A model generated the notes under the pieces. That model did no database searches, was not told the origin of the DNA, and was given only the letters and a program-made list of their open reading frames with translations. Below, in pieces: positions 8,590 to 17,722 of a DNA stretch of 64,000 bases. Made by a program: the position numbers and the translations under genes. Numbering within the stretch: the stretch's first letter is position 1; each line of letters starts with the position of its first letter. The DNA is from Sulfurospirillum diekertiae (GTDB lineage: Bacteria; Campylobacterota; Campylobacteria; Campylobacterales; Sulfurospirillaceae): NCBI RefSeq assembly GCF_011769985.2, contig NZ_CP039734.2, positions 124,001-188,000 on the forward strand. Reading direction: 5' to 3'.

Positions 8590-9816
8590 ATGCAAAAAGT
8601 CAACAGACTTAAACCCTTTTTTGAAAATGTGGTCTTTGAGCGTGAAGATAACCACATGATCGTAAACTTTGGACCACAGCATCCAAGTTCGCATGGACAG
8701 TTACGTCTGATTTTAGAACTGGATGGCGAGAAGGTTTCAAAAGCAACCCCTGATATTGGTTACTTGCATCGTGGTATGGAAAAGATGGCTGAAAATATGA
8801 TCTACAATGAGTTTTTGCCAACGACGGATAGAATGGATTATATCGCTGCAAGTGCGAACAATTATGGTTTTGCGTTAGCGGTGGAGACACTCATTGGTCT
8901 TGAAGTCCCAAGACGAGCTAAAGTAATTCGTATGATGATACTAGAGCTGAACCGTATCTCTTCACACCTTTTCTGGCTTGCAACGCACGCGCTTGATGTG
9001 GGAGCAATGACCATTTTCCTTTATGCTTTTAGAGAAAGAGAATATACCCTCGATTTGATTGAAGATTATTGCGGTGCACGTTTGACGCACTCTTCAGTAA
9101 GAATTGGTGGTGTGCCTCTTGATCTTCCACAAGGCTGGATTGCAGGGCTCAACAAATTTATTAACCATTTACCCCTTGATATTGGTGATTATGAAGGGTT
9201 GTTAGATCAAAACCGTATTTGGAAAATGCGTTTGGAAGACGTGGGTGTCGTGACACCTGAACAAGCGCAAAGCTGGGGTTGTTCAGGTCCGATGCTTCGA
9301 GGCTCTGGTATCGCATGGGATATTCGTAAAGAAGAGCCTTATGAACTTTATAATGAAGTGGAATTTGATGTGCCAGTAAGTACAACCTGCGATAGTTACG
9401 GTAGGTATAAACTGCATATGGAAGAGATGCGCCAAAGTATTCGCATCCTTAAACAGCTTATCCCGATGTATGAGCAAACTTCTCCTGAGATCATTGCCCA
9501 TGCTCCAAGTTATGTTTCTGCCCCTAAAGAGCAGATTATGACGCAAAATTATTCGTTGATGCAGCATTTTGTGTTAGTAACACAAGGTATGCGCCCACCT
9601 GTGGGTGAAGTGTATGTGGCTACTGAATCACCTAAAGGAGAGCTTGGTTTTTATATCAATTCCCAAGGCGATCCATACCCGTACCGATTGAAACTGAGAA
9701 CACCAAGTTTCTTCCACACTGCATTTTTACAAGAGTTGTTAGTGGGTGAATATCTTGCCGACGTTGTTGCGATCATTGGTAACGCAAACATCGTTTTTGG
9801 CGAAATTGACAGATAG
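8590..9816 (+). CDS. nuoD: NADH-quinone oxidoreductase subunit D
   Basis: This 408-residue 49-kDa subunit is related to the [NiFe]-hydrogenase large subunit and forms the quinone pocket with NuoB. Signature stretches are [14 protein letters not shown] (residues about 28-41, with the quinone-site His), [32 protein letters not shown] and the C-terminal [15 protein letters not shown] ending in Arg. Length is typical. It starts two bases after nuoC and is followed by a gap of only eight bases containing GGAGAGAG, the ribosome site of the next gene. Confidence 0.96.
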   Translation: MQKVNRLKPFFENVVFEREDNHMIVNFGPQHPSSHGQLRLILELDGEKVSKATPDIGYLHRGMEKMAENMIYNEFLPTTDRMDYIAASANNYGFALAVETLIGLEVPRRAKVIRMMILELNRISSHLFWLATHALDVGAMTIFLYAFREREYTLDLIEDYCGARLTHSSVRIGGVPLDLPQGWIAGLNKFINHLPLDIGDYEGLLDQNRIWKMRLEDVGVVTPEQAQSWGCSGPMLRGSGIAWDIRKEEPYELYNEVEFDVPVSTTCDSYGRYKLHMEEMRQSIRILKQLIPMYEQTSPEIIAHAPSYVSAPKEQIMTQNYSLMQHFVLVTQGMRPPVGEVYVATESPKGELGFYINSQGDPYPYRLKLRTPSFFHTAFLQELLVGEYLADVVAIIGNANIVFGEIDR

Positions 9817-9824
9817 GAGAGAGA

Positions 9825-10064
9825 ATGCAACGTTATGATTTACGCCATTTGGGCGATGATTTTTACGGACGTATGCTTGAGATCATTGATGAGACTTCCT
9901 TGGGTGAGGTTTCTATCTTTATGTTTGAAATCGGTGATTTCTCTCCTATTCAAAAAAGCGCGGATGTGATTAAAGAGGCAGGCTGGACACTGATGAACTC
10001 TTTGAAGTTTAATGAAGCCGACTGGACGATTGTTGTTAAAAAAGTAAAAAGTGAAGTAGCGTAA
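9825..10064 (+). CDS. Small complex I-associated protein replacing NuoE (HP1264/Cj1575c type)
   Basis: The 79-residue product (MQRYDLRHLGDDFYGRM...) occupies the slot where nuoE sits in other bacteria but has no thioredoxin-fold 2Fe-2S cysteines; in fact it has no cysteine at all. In Helicobacter and Campylobacter the same position holds a comparable short protein. As reported for those organisms, complex I without NuoE/NuoF does not use NADH and is thought to accept electrons from flavodoxin or ferredoxin. This assignment rests on position, size and memory of those loci. GGAGAG precedes the ATG, and it overlaps the next gene by one base. Confidence 0.85.
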   Translation: MQRYDLRHLGDDFYGRMLEIIDETSLGEVSIFMFEIGDFSPIQKSADVIKEAGWTLMNSLKFNEADWTIVVKKVKSEVA

Positions 10065-10909
10065 TGGCAACGAAGCAATTTATAAAGGGCTTAAATCAAT
10101 CCAATAATGAGCAATTTGCATTTACATGTAAAGGATTTGATCTTATTATCTGTGTGGGAACACTGCCTTCCCGCTATGATGCAACACTTTTTGAAAACTT
10201 ACGTGCTAGTGATGCTCACATGGTCTATCTTTTTACGATGGAAGACCCAACCTTGGTTGCAAAAAGTGCTTTCTTTAGCCGTTATGAAGTAGGTTCAGAA
10301 GAGGGTGTATTTGCACTTTTAGCAAAAAGTTTTCTTTTACATGTAAAGATTCCAGAGCATATCAAAAACTATTTTGAAGAGCTTGATGAAGGGTATATCA
10401 GCGCTGAGAGTAATCTTGGTGAAGAAGAAATCGAAGAGATTGAAGCGTTGTATCAAGAGGCGAGTCATGTGTTGTTCGTGTTAGGAGAGGATCTTGTATG
10501 TCATCCAAGAGCTTCTGCTATAGCGCACCTTGCAGGATTAATCGCAAAGTATGGCAAAGCAAAGTTATTGGTTGTAGGTAGCACACCTGAAATGATCGTA
10601 ACATCTAAGAGTGAAACTGCATTAGATGAGGTTGCAGAGTTAAAAAGCTTTGATGGGGTTGTTGTCTATCAATGCCCTATAACAAAAGCGGATGAAGAGC
10701 AACTTCTCATAGGTTCCGCCCAGTTTCAAATGGCAGCCAAAGTACAAAATAGCGATAAAATCAGTGTGACTATCAACCAAGAGGTCTATCCTCGCACCTT
10801 TGTACGCGACGATAGTTTAAAAGGCGTGATCGCTTTAATGCCCTGTGCGAAAGCGGATTCGAGCTATCCCTACCATGTAGTAAAAATAGTGAAGGCAGAA
10901 GTGCAATGA
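10064..10909 (+). CDS. Complex I-associated protein replacing NuoF (HP1265/Cj1574c type)
   Basis: This 281-residue protein takes the nuoF position but shows none of NuoF's FMN/NADH-binding glycine-rich motifs or 4Fe-4S cysteines. Its middle (residues 130-200: SHVLFVLGEDLVCHPRASAIAHLAGLIAKYGKAKLLVV) resembles the molybdopterin-oxidoreductase-like part of NuoG; NuoG downstream has a matching stretch (GEDLFNHPRAENIAKLLGLI). It may therefore derive from a NuoG-like domain. It is presumably part of the electron-input end, partner unproven. It carries two perfect copies of the iterated palindrome (10121 and 10336), encoding FTCK and LHVK. It overlaps both neighbours. Confidence 0.8.
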   Translation: MATKQFIKGLNQSNNEQFAFTCKGFDLIICVGTLPSRYDATLFENLRASDAHMVYLFTMEDPTLVAKSAFFSRYEVGSEEGVFALLAKSFLLHVKIPEHIKNYFEELDEGYISAESNLGEEEIEEIEALYQEASHVLFVLGEDLVCHPRASAIAHLAGLIAKYGKAKLLVVGSTPEMIVTSKSETALDEVAELKSFDGVVVYQCPITKADEEQLLIGSAQFQMAAKVQNSDKISVTINQEVYPRTFVRDDSLKGVIALMPCAKADSSYPYHVVKIVKAEVQ

Positions 10910-13065
10910 GCGATGTTTTAATAACCATAGATGGAAAACAGTGTACAGCCCAAGAGGGTGAATACGTTTTAGGTGTTGCGCGCAGAAATGATATTTTTAT
11001 TCCCGCGCTCTGTTATGTGACCAACTGTTCGCCCACGTTAGCATGTCGTTTGTGTTTGGTGGACATTGATGGTAAGCGGGCGTACAGCTGTAACGCACGT
11101 GTCAAAGAGGGCATGACCGTCATCACCAAAACAGAGGAAATCGAAAAAGAGCGTCGTGCGATTATGGAGATCTACGACATTAACCACCCCTTAGAGTGTG
11201 GTGTGTGCGACCAAAGCGGTGAATGTGAGCTTCAGAACTACACCTTGCATATGGGTGTAGATAGCCAACATCACTGCATCGCTGACACACATCGCCCAAC
11301 GAAACAATGGGGTAAAATCCATTACGACGCATCGTTGTGTATCGTCTGTGAGCGTTGTGTCACGGTCTGTAAAGATATGATCGGTGAATCTGCCCTTAAA
11401 ACCGTTCCTCGTGGTGGAGCAGAGCTTGATAAATCATGGAAAGATAAAACTGAAAAAGACGCTTATGCGATGTGGAATAAACTCCAAAAATCCATCATCG
11501 GCGTTGCCAGCGGAGCTGAAACTTTAGACTGTACACAGTGTGGTGAGTGTACGGCGGTGTGTCCAGTGGGCGCACTCGTGGGCTCAGACTTCCAATACAC
11601 TTCCAATGCGTGGGAGCTTAAAAAAATTCCAGCATCTAATCCACACAGTTCAGATTGCTCGCTTCTTTATTACGATGTAAAGCATACTAGCATTGAAAAT
11701 TCTGAGCCAAAAATTTACCGTGTCAATAGTGACCACAACTACGCACCGCTTCATGCCGCCGCACGCTATGGCTTTGACTTCCAAAATGAGGTTACATGTA
11801 AAGATGAAAAAGCTTTTTCCAAAGTAGTGGAACTGCTTCAAACCAAAGTCGACACGATCGTTTTTGACAGTTACATGACCAATGAAGAAGCAATGATTTT
11901 GCAAAAACTCAAAGAGAAATTTGGCTTTAAGTTAGTCAATGAAGATGCCAAAGCGTATCAAAACTTCCTCAAAAATTTTGCAAGCACGGCGGGGTCAAGC
12001 CTTTACAGTGGCGATTTGAAAAGTATTTCTGAAAGTAATTTTGTGGTCAGTATAGGATCTGCGATTAAAACAGACAGCCCTAATGCGGGTTATGCGATGA
12101 ACAATGCGATTGGCATGAATAAAGGGGCTGGACTTTATTTCCACCCTGTGGCTGACCCAATCGTTGCTGGATACTCTAAAAATCTACTCAGTGTCACCCA
12201 TAAAATTGGTGCGGAAGAAGCCATTGCTTACCTCTTACTCGATCTTTTTGGCGACAAAGAGGCGATGCCAAAAAGTGTTGTGGAGTATTTGAACTCTTTC
12301 CACAGGGTCGAGAAAAAGACCATTCAAGAGAGCGTCAAAGAAGAGATCAAAGAGATGGTCAAAGACGAAGCGAGTGGTGAGGAAAAAGAGGTTGTTAAAA
12401 CCATCACCAAAATGGTAGATACGGAGATTGAAGTCGATACCAATGCTTTGGTGGAGCTCATCGGCGCGGAAGCGGATTTGATAGAGAAAATTACCAAGCT
12501 TCTGGATAAAAAAGATAACTTTAGTTTGATTGCAGGTGAAGATCTCTTTAATCATCCAAGAGCAGAAAATATCGCTAAACTGCTAGGCTTGATCGAGCGA
12601 TTTACTGCATTTAAATTGGTTATTATCCCATCACGTACCAATACACTCGGTGTTTCACTCATTTGTGATTTAGATGAAACAAAAGGCAACTTTAGCCTTG
12701 GCTATAACGTTAGAGGTGACTTTACACTAAGCGCTCTAGGCAAGGGTGATTTGGATATGCCTGCTCTTAATCAACAAGAGGGAACATTTACATCAATGAA
12801 TAAACGCGTGGTCCCAACCAATGCGGCATTGCCATTTAAAGGGTATTGTCTCAATGACATTGCTAATGCATTGGGGTTAGAAGCAGAGTGGACGATTGAT
12901 TATACCCCTTATTTACCGACTGAAAAGGGATTTCTTGCCGAAAAATTTGACACGTTACCCAACCGTTTTGAAAACGATGGTACTGAAAATCGTGGCTATG
13001 CACTGACCTCTCAAACTTTTACATGTAAAGATAATATTGAGCCAATAGCCAGCTTTACATGTAAA
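10121..13065. repeat. Cluster of five TTTACATGTAAA-type palindromes
   Basis: Five copies lie within 3 kb of the nuoF-substitute and nuoG genes: perfect 12-mers at 10121-10132, 10336-10347, 13018-13029 and 13054-13065, and GTTACATGTAAA at 11791-11802. The last two perfect copies are only 36 bases apart. All are in coding sequence and read as FTCK, LHVK, VTCK, FTCK and FTCK. Confidence 0.9.
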
Positions 13066-13383
13066 GAGGGTGACGTGGTTTACAGGGCCAACCCCGTGCA
13101 TCAATTTAGTGCTTTTACCAACAAAGCACATCAGTTAAACGAAGCGGGAGCACTGTATGTTTCGACCGCTTTTTTAGAGGCCAAAGGGCTTCATGATGGC
13201 TCTGTGGTTACGTTAGAAAATGATGTAGGTGCAAAATTGGTCATTGCTGTGAAAGAAGAGAAGATGATTGATGGACTGATTGCCTATCTTCCAACATTTG
13301 ATACCAAAATTGATACCGCGCCGTTCTTTAAAGAGGGTTACCGCTTTGCTCACGTCGTGATAAAAGGAGTTGAACATGCTTGA
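10906..13383 (+). CDS. nuoG: NADH-quinone oxidoreductase subunit G
   Basis: An 825-residue iron-sulfur subunit. The N-terminus is a ferredoxin-like 2Fe-2S domain (C36, C47, C50, C62), then the His-ligated cluster motif H94-x3-C98-x2-C101-x5-C107, then two 4Fe-4S motifs (C145/148/151/155 and C209/212/215/219). The extra N7 motif of E. coli NuoG is degenerate here, with only one Cys left after PASNPHSSD, so that cluster is probably missing. The C-terminal part is molybdopterin-oxidoreductase-like. A Lys/Glu-rich insert at roughly residues 466-510 interrupts it. Three copies of the iterated palindrome lie in the gene. It overlaps nuoH by eight bases. Confidence 0.95.
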   Translation: MSDVLITIDGKQCTAQEGEYVLGVARRNDIFIPALCYVTNCSPTLACRLCLVDIDGKRAYSCNARVKEGMTVITKTEEIEKERRAIMEIYDINHPLECGVCDQSGECELQNYTLHMGVDSQHHCIADTHRPTKQWGKIHYDASLCIVCERCVTVCKDMIGESALKTVPRGGAELDKSWKDKTEKDAYAMWNKLQKSIIGVASGAETLDCTQCGECTAVCPVGALVGSDFQYTSNAWELKKIPASNPHSSDCSLLYYDVKHTSIENSEPKIYRVNSDHNYAPLHAAARYGFDFQNEVTCKDEKAFSKVVELLQTKVDTIVFDSYMTNEEAMILQKLKEKFGFKLVNEDAKAYQNFLKNFASTAGSSLYSGDLKSISESNFVVSIGSAIKTDSPNAGYAMNNAIGMNKGAGLYFHPVADPIVAGYSKNLLSVTHKIGAEEAIAYLLLDLFGDKEAMPKSVVEYLNSFHRVEKKTIQESVKEEIKEMVKDEASGEEKEVVKTITKMVDTEIEVDTNALVELIGAEADLIEKITKLLDKKDNFSLIAGEDLFNHPRAENIAKLLGLIERFTAFKLVIIPSRTNTLGVSLICDLDETKGNFSLGYNVRGDFTLSALGKGDLDMPALNQQEGTFTSMNKRVVPTNAALPFKGYCLNDIANALGLEAEWTIDYTPYLPTEKGFLAEKFDTLPNRFENDGTENRGYALTSQTFTCKDNIEPIASFTCKEGDVVYRANPVHQFSAFTNKAHQLNEAGALYVSTAFLEAKGLHDGSVVTLENDVGAKLVIAVKEEKMIDGLIAYLPTFDTKIDTAPFFKEGYRFAHVVIKGVEHA

Positions 13384-14368
13384 AGCAGCCATTGTGGTTG
13401 AAACCATTGTCAAAGCCGTAATCGTTGTGTCCATTGTGGCAGCTATGGCTGGATTTGCAACGTTTATTGAACGAAAAGTGCTCGCTTTTATGCAACGACG
13501 TCTTGGACCTATGAATGTGGGGCCGTATGGTTTGTTACAACTGGCGGCCGATGGTATTAAGCTCTTCACCAAAGAGGATATTATCCCTCAAAATGCAGTG
13601 AAACCGATCTTTATGATTGCACCTGTCATTGCAGCAGTCACGGCATTCGTAGCAATGGCTGCGGTGCCTTATTTTCCTGAATTTACACTTTTTGGTTATG
13701 TGATTCATCCTATTATTTCGGACATTAACGTAGCGCTTCTGTATGTTATGGGTGTGGCATCGGTGGGAATTTATGGACCGCTCCTTGCTGGTATGAGTAG
13801 TGCCAACAAATGGTCACTTTTGGGTGCAGCGCGCGCCGTGGTTCAGATGCTTTCATTTGAAGTCGTGAGTGGTTTGTCGGTACTTGCTCCAATTATGCTC
13901 ATTGGTTCACTCTCTTTAATTGATATCAACGACTATCAAGTTGGAGGCATGAGTCATTGGCTGATTTGGAAACAACCTTTAGCCTTTATTCTTTTTGCGA
14001 TGGCAGGATTCATGGAAACGAATCGTGCGCCCTTTGATACAATCGAATTTGAAGCCGAAGTCGTTGCGGGCTACGCAACGGAGTATTCAGGCATGCGTTG
14101 GGGTCTCTTTTTCATTGGTGAATATGCCAATATGATCACTATTTCAGTGCTTGTCAGTATTATCTTCATGGGTGGCTACAATCCAATTTGGTTTATCCCT
14201 GGTTCTATCGTAATGTTAGTGAAAGTTTCTCTGTGGATTTTCCTTTTCTTGTGGGTAAGAGCAGCATGGCCACATATTAGACCTGATCAATTGATGTGGG
14301 TCTGTTGGAAAGTGTTGATGCCTTTAGCCGTAGTCAATATCTTGATTACGGGCTTTGTGCTGATTTAG
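13376..14368 (+). CDS. nuoH: NADH-quinone oxidoreductase subunit H
   Basis: A 330-residue membrane subunit with about eight helices that couples the peripheral arm to the proton pumps. Characteristic segments are FIERKVLAFMQRRLGPMNVGPYGLLQ near the start, ETNRAPFDTIEFEAEVVAGYATEYSGMRWG in the quinone-facing loop (acidic cluster), and WVRAAWPHIRPDQLM near the end. ATG 13376 has AAAAGGAG six bases upstream, better than the in-frame TTG at 13370. Length fits the family. Confidence 0.96.
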   Translation: MLEAAIVVETIVKAVIVVSIVAAMAGFATFIERKVLAFMQRRLGPMNVGPYGLLQLAADGIKLFTKEDIIPQNAVKPIFMIAPVIAAVTAFVAMAAVPYFPEFTLFGYVIHPIISDINVALLYVMGVASVGIYGPLLAGMSSANKWSLLGAARAVVQMLSFEVVSGLSVLAPIMLIGSLSLIDINDYQVGGMSHWLIWKQPLAFILFAMAGFMETNRAPFDTIEFEAEVVAGYATEYSGMRWGLFFIGEYANMITISVLVSIIFMGGYNPIWFIPGSIVMLVKVSLWIFLFLWVRAAWPHIRPDQLMWVCWKVLMPLAVVNILITGFVLI

Positions 14369-14377
14369 GAGGCGAGG

Positions 14378-14992
14378 ATGGAACTAAAAGATTTTACACA
14401 ACGAAATTGTGCCCCTGGATACATCTTTTTTGAAGGTGAAGAAAAGCCAGAAAACGGTTGGCAAGCTTTTAAAAAAGTGGTAAAACGAAGCCTAAAAGGT
14501 GAACTTTTTGTGGGGCTATGGATTGTTTTAAGGGAGATGATTCGTTTTGATATTCACACGATTCAGTATCCTGCCCAAAAATATGAAATGAGTCCACGGT
14601 ACAGAGCTATTCATCGCTTACTTCGTTTATTTGAAAGTGGCAGTGAACGCTGTATCGGGTGTGGATTGTGCGAAAAAATTTGTATCTCGAATTGTATTCG
14701 CATGGACACACATATCGATGAGAAAAGCCGTAAAGTTGTGAGTGAATACAGCATTAACTTTGGGCGTTGTATCTTTTGTGGATATTGTGCTGAAGTGTGT
14801 CCTGAGCTTGCGATTGTACACGGGGTAGAGTATGAAAACGCAAGTGAACAGCGTGCTCATTTTGGCCTTAAAGAGGATATGTTAACGCCGCTTGATACTT
14901 TTAAAGCCAAACAACAAAAAGAATTTCCAGGATTTGGTGCATTAAGTGATAATGCCGATGACAATGTAAAACAAACACCATTAGCGTATTGA
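14378..14992 (+). CDS. nuoI: NADH-quinone oxidoreductase subunit I
   Basis: A 204-residue ferredoxin-like subunit with two 4Fe-4S motifs, CIGCGLCEKICISNC (near residue 92) and CIFCGYCAEVCPE (near 131), corresponding to clusters N6a and N6b that carry electrons toward NuoB. In the first motif the usual Pro after the fourth Cys region is replaced (CISNCI), a mild variation. GGAGGCGAGG sits in front of the ATG. The C-terminal extension is hydrophilic. It lies between nuoH and nuoJ in the operon. Confidence 0.95.
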   Translation: MELKDFTQRNCAPGYIFFEGEEKPENGWQAFKKVVKRSLKGELFVGLWIVLREMIRFDIHTIQYPAQKYEMSPRYRAIHRLLRLFESGSERCIGCGLCEKICISNCIRMDTHIDEKSRKVVSEYSINFGRCIFCGYCAEVCPELAIVHGVEYENASEQRAHFGLKEDMLTPLDTFKAKQQKEFPGFGALSDNADDNVKQTPLAY

Positions 14993-14999
14993 GGTAGCC

Positions 15000-15554
15000 A
15001 TGTATGAAATTATAGCGTTTTATGTTTTTGCCACACTCACCATCGGTATGTTTGGCATTGTGGTGATGAGCTCTAACGCACTCTATGCCATGAGTGCCTT
15101 AGCCGGTGGAATGATTTTTATCTCGGGTTTCTTTTTTATTTTAGATGCCGAGTTTTTAGGAGTGGTTCAAATCGTCGTTTATTCGGGTGCGATTATGGCT
15201 CTGTATGCGTTTGGTATGATGTTTTTTGATACAACACGTGATGTTAGTGAAAAAATGCGTTCAAAAAAAATTGCCTATACGCTTTCTGTAATCAGTGCAA
15301 TTTTAGTTGTAACGATTTTGTGTGCACCGTTAGCATCTGAAGAGATTGAAGCCATGTATCCATCCATTGACACTGTTGGCAATGTACAAATGATCGGTGT
15401 GGTTCTCTTTACCAAATATTTAGTACCCTTTGAGTTAGCGGCTATTATGCTTTTGGTAGCAATGATTGCGGGTATTGTTCTTGCAAGTAAGCGTATGGAT
15501 GAATACTTAGCTATGGAAGAGAATGAAATCGAATATCCAAAGGAGACTAAATGA
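15000..15554 (+). CDS. nuoJ: NADH-quinone oxidoreductase subunit J
   Basis: A 184-residue membrane subunit with five hydrophobic helices. The conserved middle helix reads LGVVQIVVYSGAIMALYAFGMMF, the pi-bulge helix in the proton path between the peripheral arm and the antiporter-like subunits. A GGTAG stretch precedes the ATG, and the stop overlaps the nuoK start by four bases (ATGA). Length and order match other nuo operons. Confidence 0.95.
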   Translation: MYEIIAFYVFATLTIGMFGIVVMSSNALYAMSALAGGMIFISGFFFILDAEFLGVVQIVVYSGAIMALYAFGMMFFDTTRDVSEKMRSKKIAYTLSVISAILVVTILCAPLASEEIEAMYPSIDTVGNVQMIGVVLFTKYLVPFELAAIMLLVAMIAGIVLASKRMDEYLAMEENEIEYPKETK

Positions 15555-15853
15555 TCACCTTAACACATTACCTTGTATTAGCAGGTATTTTATTTTCCAT
15601 TGGACTTGTCGGTGTGATGCGACGGACCAACCTTTTAATGCTTTTTTTCTCAACGGAGATTTTATTGAATGCCATTAATGTTGGCTTTGTAGCAGTTTCA
15701 AAATACTATGGAGATCTTACCGGACAAATGTTCGCTTTTTTTATTATTGCGGTTGCCGCAAGTGAAGTAGCAGTTGGTCTTGGACTTCTGATCTTATGGT
15801 ACAAGCGCAACGGCTCAGTTGATCTTAATAACCTTCAGACGATGAAAGGCTAA
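15551..15853 (+). CDS. nuoK: NADH-quinone oxidoreductase subunit K
   Basis: A 100-residue subunit of three helices. The two conserved buried glutamates lie in MLFFSTEILLNAINVGFVA and AVAASEVAVGLGLLILWY, which take part in proton translocation. Size is exactly typical. It overlaps nuoJ and is followed by nuoL after two bases. Confidence 0.96.
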   Translation: MITLTHYLVLAGILFSIGLVGVMRRTNLLMLFFSTEILLNAINVGFVAVSKYYGDLTGQMFAFFIIAVAASEVAVGLGLLILWYKRNGSVDLNNLQTMKG

Positions 15854-15855
15854 GT

Positions 15856-17712
15856 ATGGAAAACTATCTTTACACCGCACTTTTTGCTCCGTTAGTAAGC
15901 TCATTGTTTGTGGCTCTGTTTGCGGCACGCCCAAAGATGCTCATGACGGGAATTATTGCTTCTTTACTTATTGCTACATCAATGGTTGCATCTTTTATTT
16001 TGTTGATTAATGTGAATACCTATGGCCCTTTACATGTAACGATGATGGACTGGATTGCAGCTGGTAATCTAGAGGTTCCTTTTGGCTTTGTTGTGGACGA
16101 AGTTTCCGTGATTATGATGGTGACGGTAACCTTGGTTTCGACCATTGTTCATGTTTATTCAATTGGCTATATGGATCATGACAAGAGTTTTAACCGTTTT
16201 TTCTCTTACCTGTCAGCTTTTGTTTTTTCAATGATGATTTTGGTTATGAGTGATAACTTCGTAGGTCTTTTTATCGGCTGGGAAGGTGTGGGTCTCTGTT
16301 CATGGTTACTCATTGGTTTTTGGTACGAAAGGCACTCAGCTTCTTGGGCAGCCAATGAAGCCTTTATTATGAACCGCATTGCCGATCTAGGAATGCTGAT
16401 GGGTCTCTTCCTTATTTATTGGACCGTTGGATCATTTCAATACGATGATGTTTTTGCAAGTGTCAAAACGATGGATCCGGTACTTCTTGCAACGATTGGA
16501 TTATTTTTATTCATCGGTGCAATGGGTAAATCAGCGCAGTTTCCACTCCATACATGGCTTGCCGATGCGATGGAAGGTCCAACGCCAGTTTCTGCTTTGA
16601 TTCATGCGGCAACGATGGTAACAGCAGGTGTTTATTTGGTTATTCGCTGTGGTGAAATGTATACATTGATTCCAGATGTTGGCTTTGCCATCGCATCTTT
16701 AGGCGCTTTTGTAGCCGTTTTTGCCGCATCCATGGCACTTGTCAATAATGATCTTAAACGTATCATCGCCTACTCAACCCTTTCACAGCTAGGGTACATG
16801 TTTGTAGCAGCAGGATTGGGTGCTTATTGGATTGCACTGTTTCATTTAATGACACACGCTTTCTTTAAATCGCTGCTCTTTTTAGGTGCAGGTAACGTTA
16901 TGCACGCGATGCACGATGAATTGAACATCAAAAAGATGGGTGGTTTGTATGGTTCCATGAAAGCAACGGCTATCTTAATGAGTGTAGCTTCTGTAGCATT
17001 GGCAGGAATTTACCCATTTGCAGGATTTTTTTCCAAAGATAAAATTTTAGAAGTTGCCTTCAATGAAGGTGCATATTTTTTATGGTTTGCACTCTTTATA
17101 GGAGCGGGATTGACCGCCTTTTACAGTTTTCGTTTAGTAATGCTCGTTTTCTTCGGAGAGAAAGAGTATGTGAAATACGGTTTACATCCACATGATGCAC
17201 AACCCTTTGTTATTTATGCGATGCTTCCATTAGGACTTTTAGCGGTTGTTGCAGGCTTTTTAGAGCATACCTTTGAAGGTTTTGTAACTCGCCTTTTAGC
17301 ACAGTATGAAATTCACATTGCACACGGGACGGAAGCACTGCTAATTGCTGGAACATTAGGCATTGCCCTTAGCGGTATTGCCTTTGCTGTTTTTATGTAC
17401 AAACGTGGAGGTTTTCCAAAGTCATGGGAAGGGAGTATAGGTTATAAGTTACTCAGTAATCAATACTACATACCTAAACTATATGAACTTTACATTATGC
17501 GTCCTTTTACTTCTATTGCACGATTTGCATGGTTGAAAATAGATACAAAGATTGTGGATTTTACAGTGGATTTAATTGCTAAAATAGTGTATTCAACAGG
17601 GCAAAATGCCAGGAAAATGCAAAGCGGAAATCTTTCTGATATGCTCAGATGGATGGTTGTAGGTATGGTTGTTTTACTTGCTCTTGCACTTTTTTATAGA
17701 CCAATGGTGTAG
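15856..17712 (+). CDS. nuoL: NADH-quinone oxidoreductase subunit L
   Basis: The 618-residue distal antiporter-like pump. The core reads IGWEGVGLCSWLLIGFWYERHSASWAANEAFIMNRIAD (with the key Glu), GKSAQFPLHTWLADAMEGPTPVSALIHAATMVTAGVYL (Lys and His of the channel) and the later LFHLMTHAFFKSLLFL. The C-terminal lateral helix region follows. One near-perfect copy of the iterated palindrome (TTTACATGTAAC, 16029-16040) encodes Leu-His-Val; it is the only copy in nuoH to nuoN. Confidence 0.96.
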   Translation: MENYLYTALFAPLVSSLFVALFAARPKMLMTGIIASLLIATSMVASFILLINVNTYGPLHVTMMDWIAAGNLEVPFGFVVDEVSVIMMVTVTLVSTIVHVYSIGYMDHDKSFNRFFSYLSAFVFSMMILVMSDNFVGLFIGWEGVGLCSWLLIGFWYERHSASWAANEAFIMNRIADLGMLMGLFLIYWTVGSFQYDDVFASVKTMDPVLLATIGLFLFIGAMGKSAQFPLHTWLADAMEGPTPVSALIHAATMVTAGVYLVIRCGEMYTLIPDVGFAIASLGAFVAVFAASMALVNNDLKRIIAYSTLSQLGYMFVAAGLGAYWIALFHLMTHAFFKSLLFLGAGNVMHAMHDELNIKKMGGLYGSMKATAILMSVASVALAGIYPFAGFFSKDKILEVAFNEGAYFLWFALFIGAGLTAFYSFRLVMLVFFGEKEYVKYGLHPHDAQPFVIYAMLPLGLLAVVAGFLEHTFEGFVTRLLAQYEIHIAHGTEALLIAGTLGIALSGIAFAVFMYKRGGFPKSWEGSIGYKLLSNQYYIPKLYELYIMRPFTSIARFAWLKIDTKIVDFTVDLIAKIVYSTGQNARKMQSGNLSDMLRWMVVGMVVLLALALFYRPMV

Positions 17713-17722
17713 GGAGTAGGGC

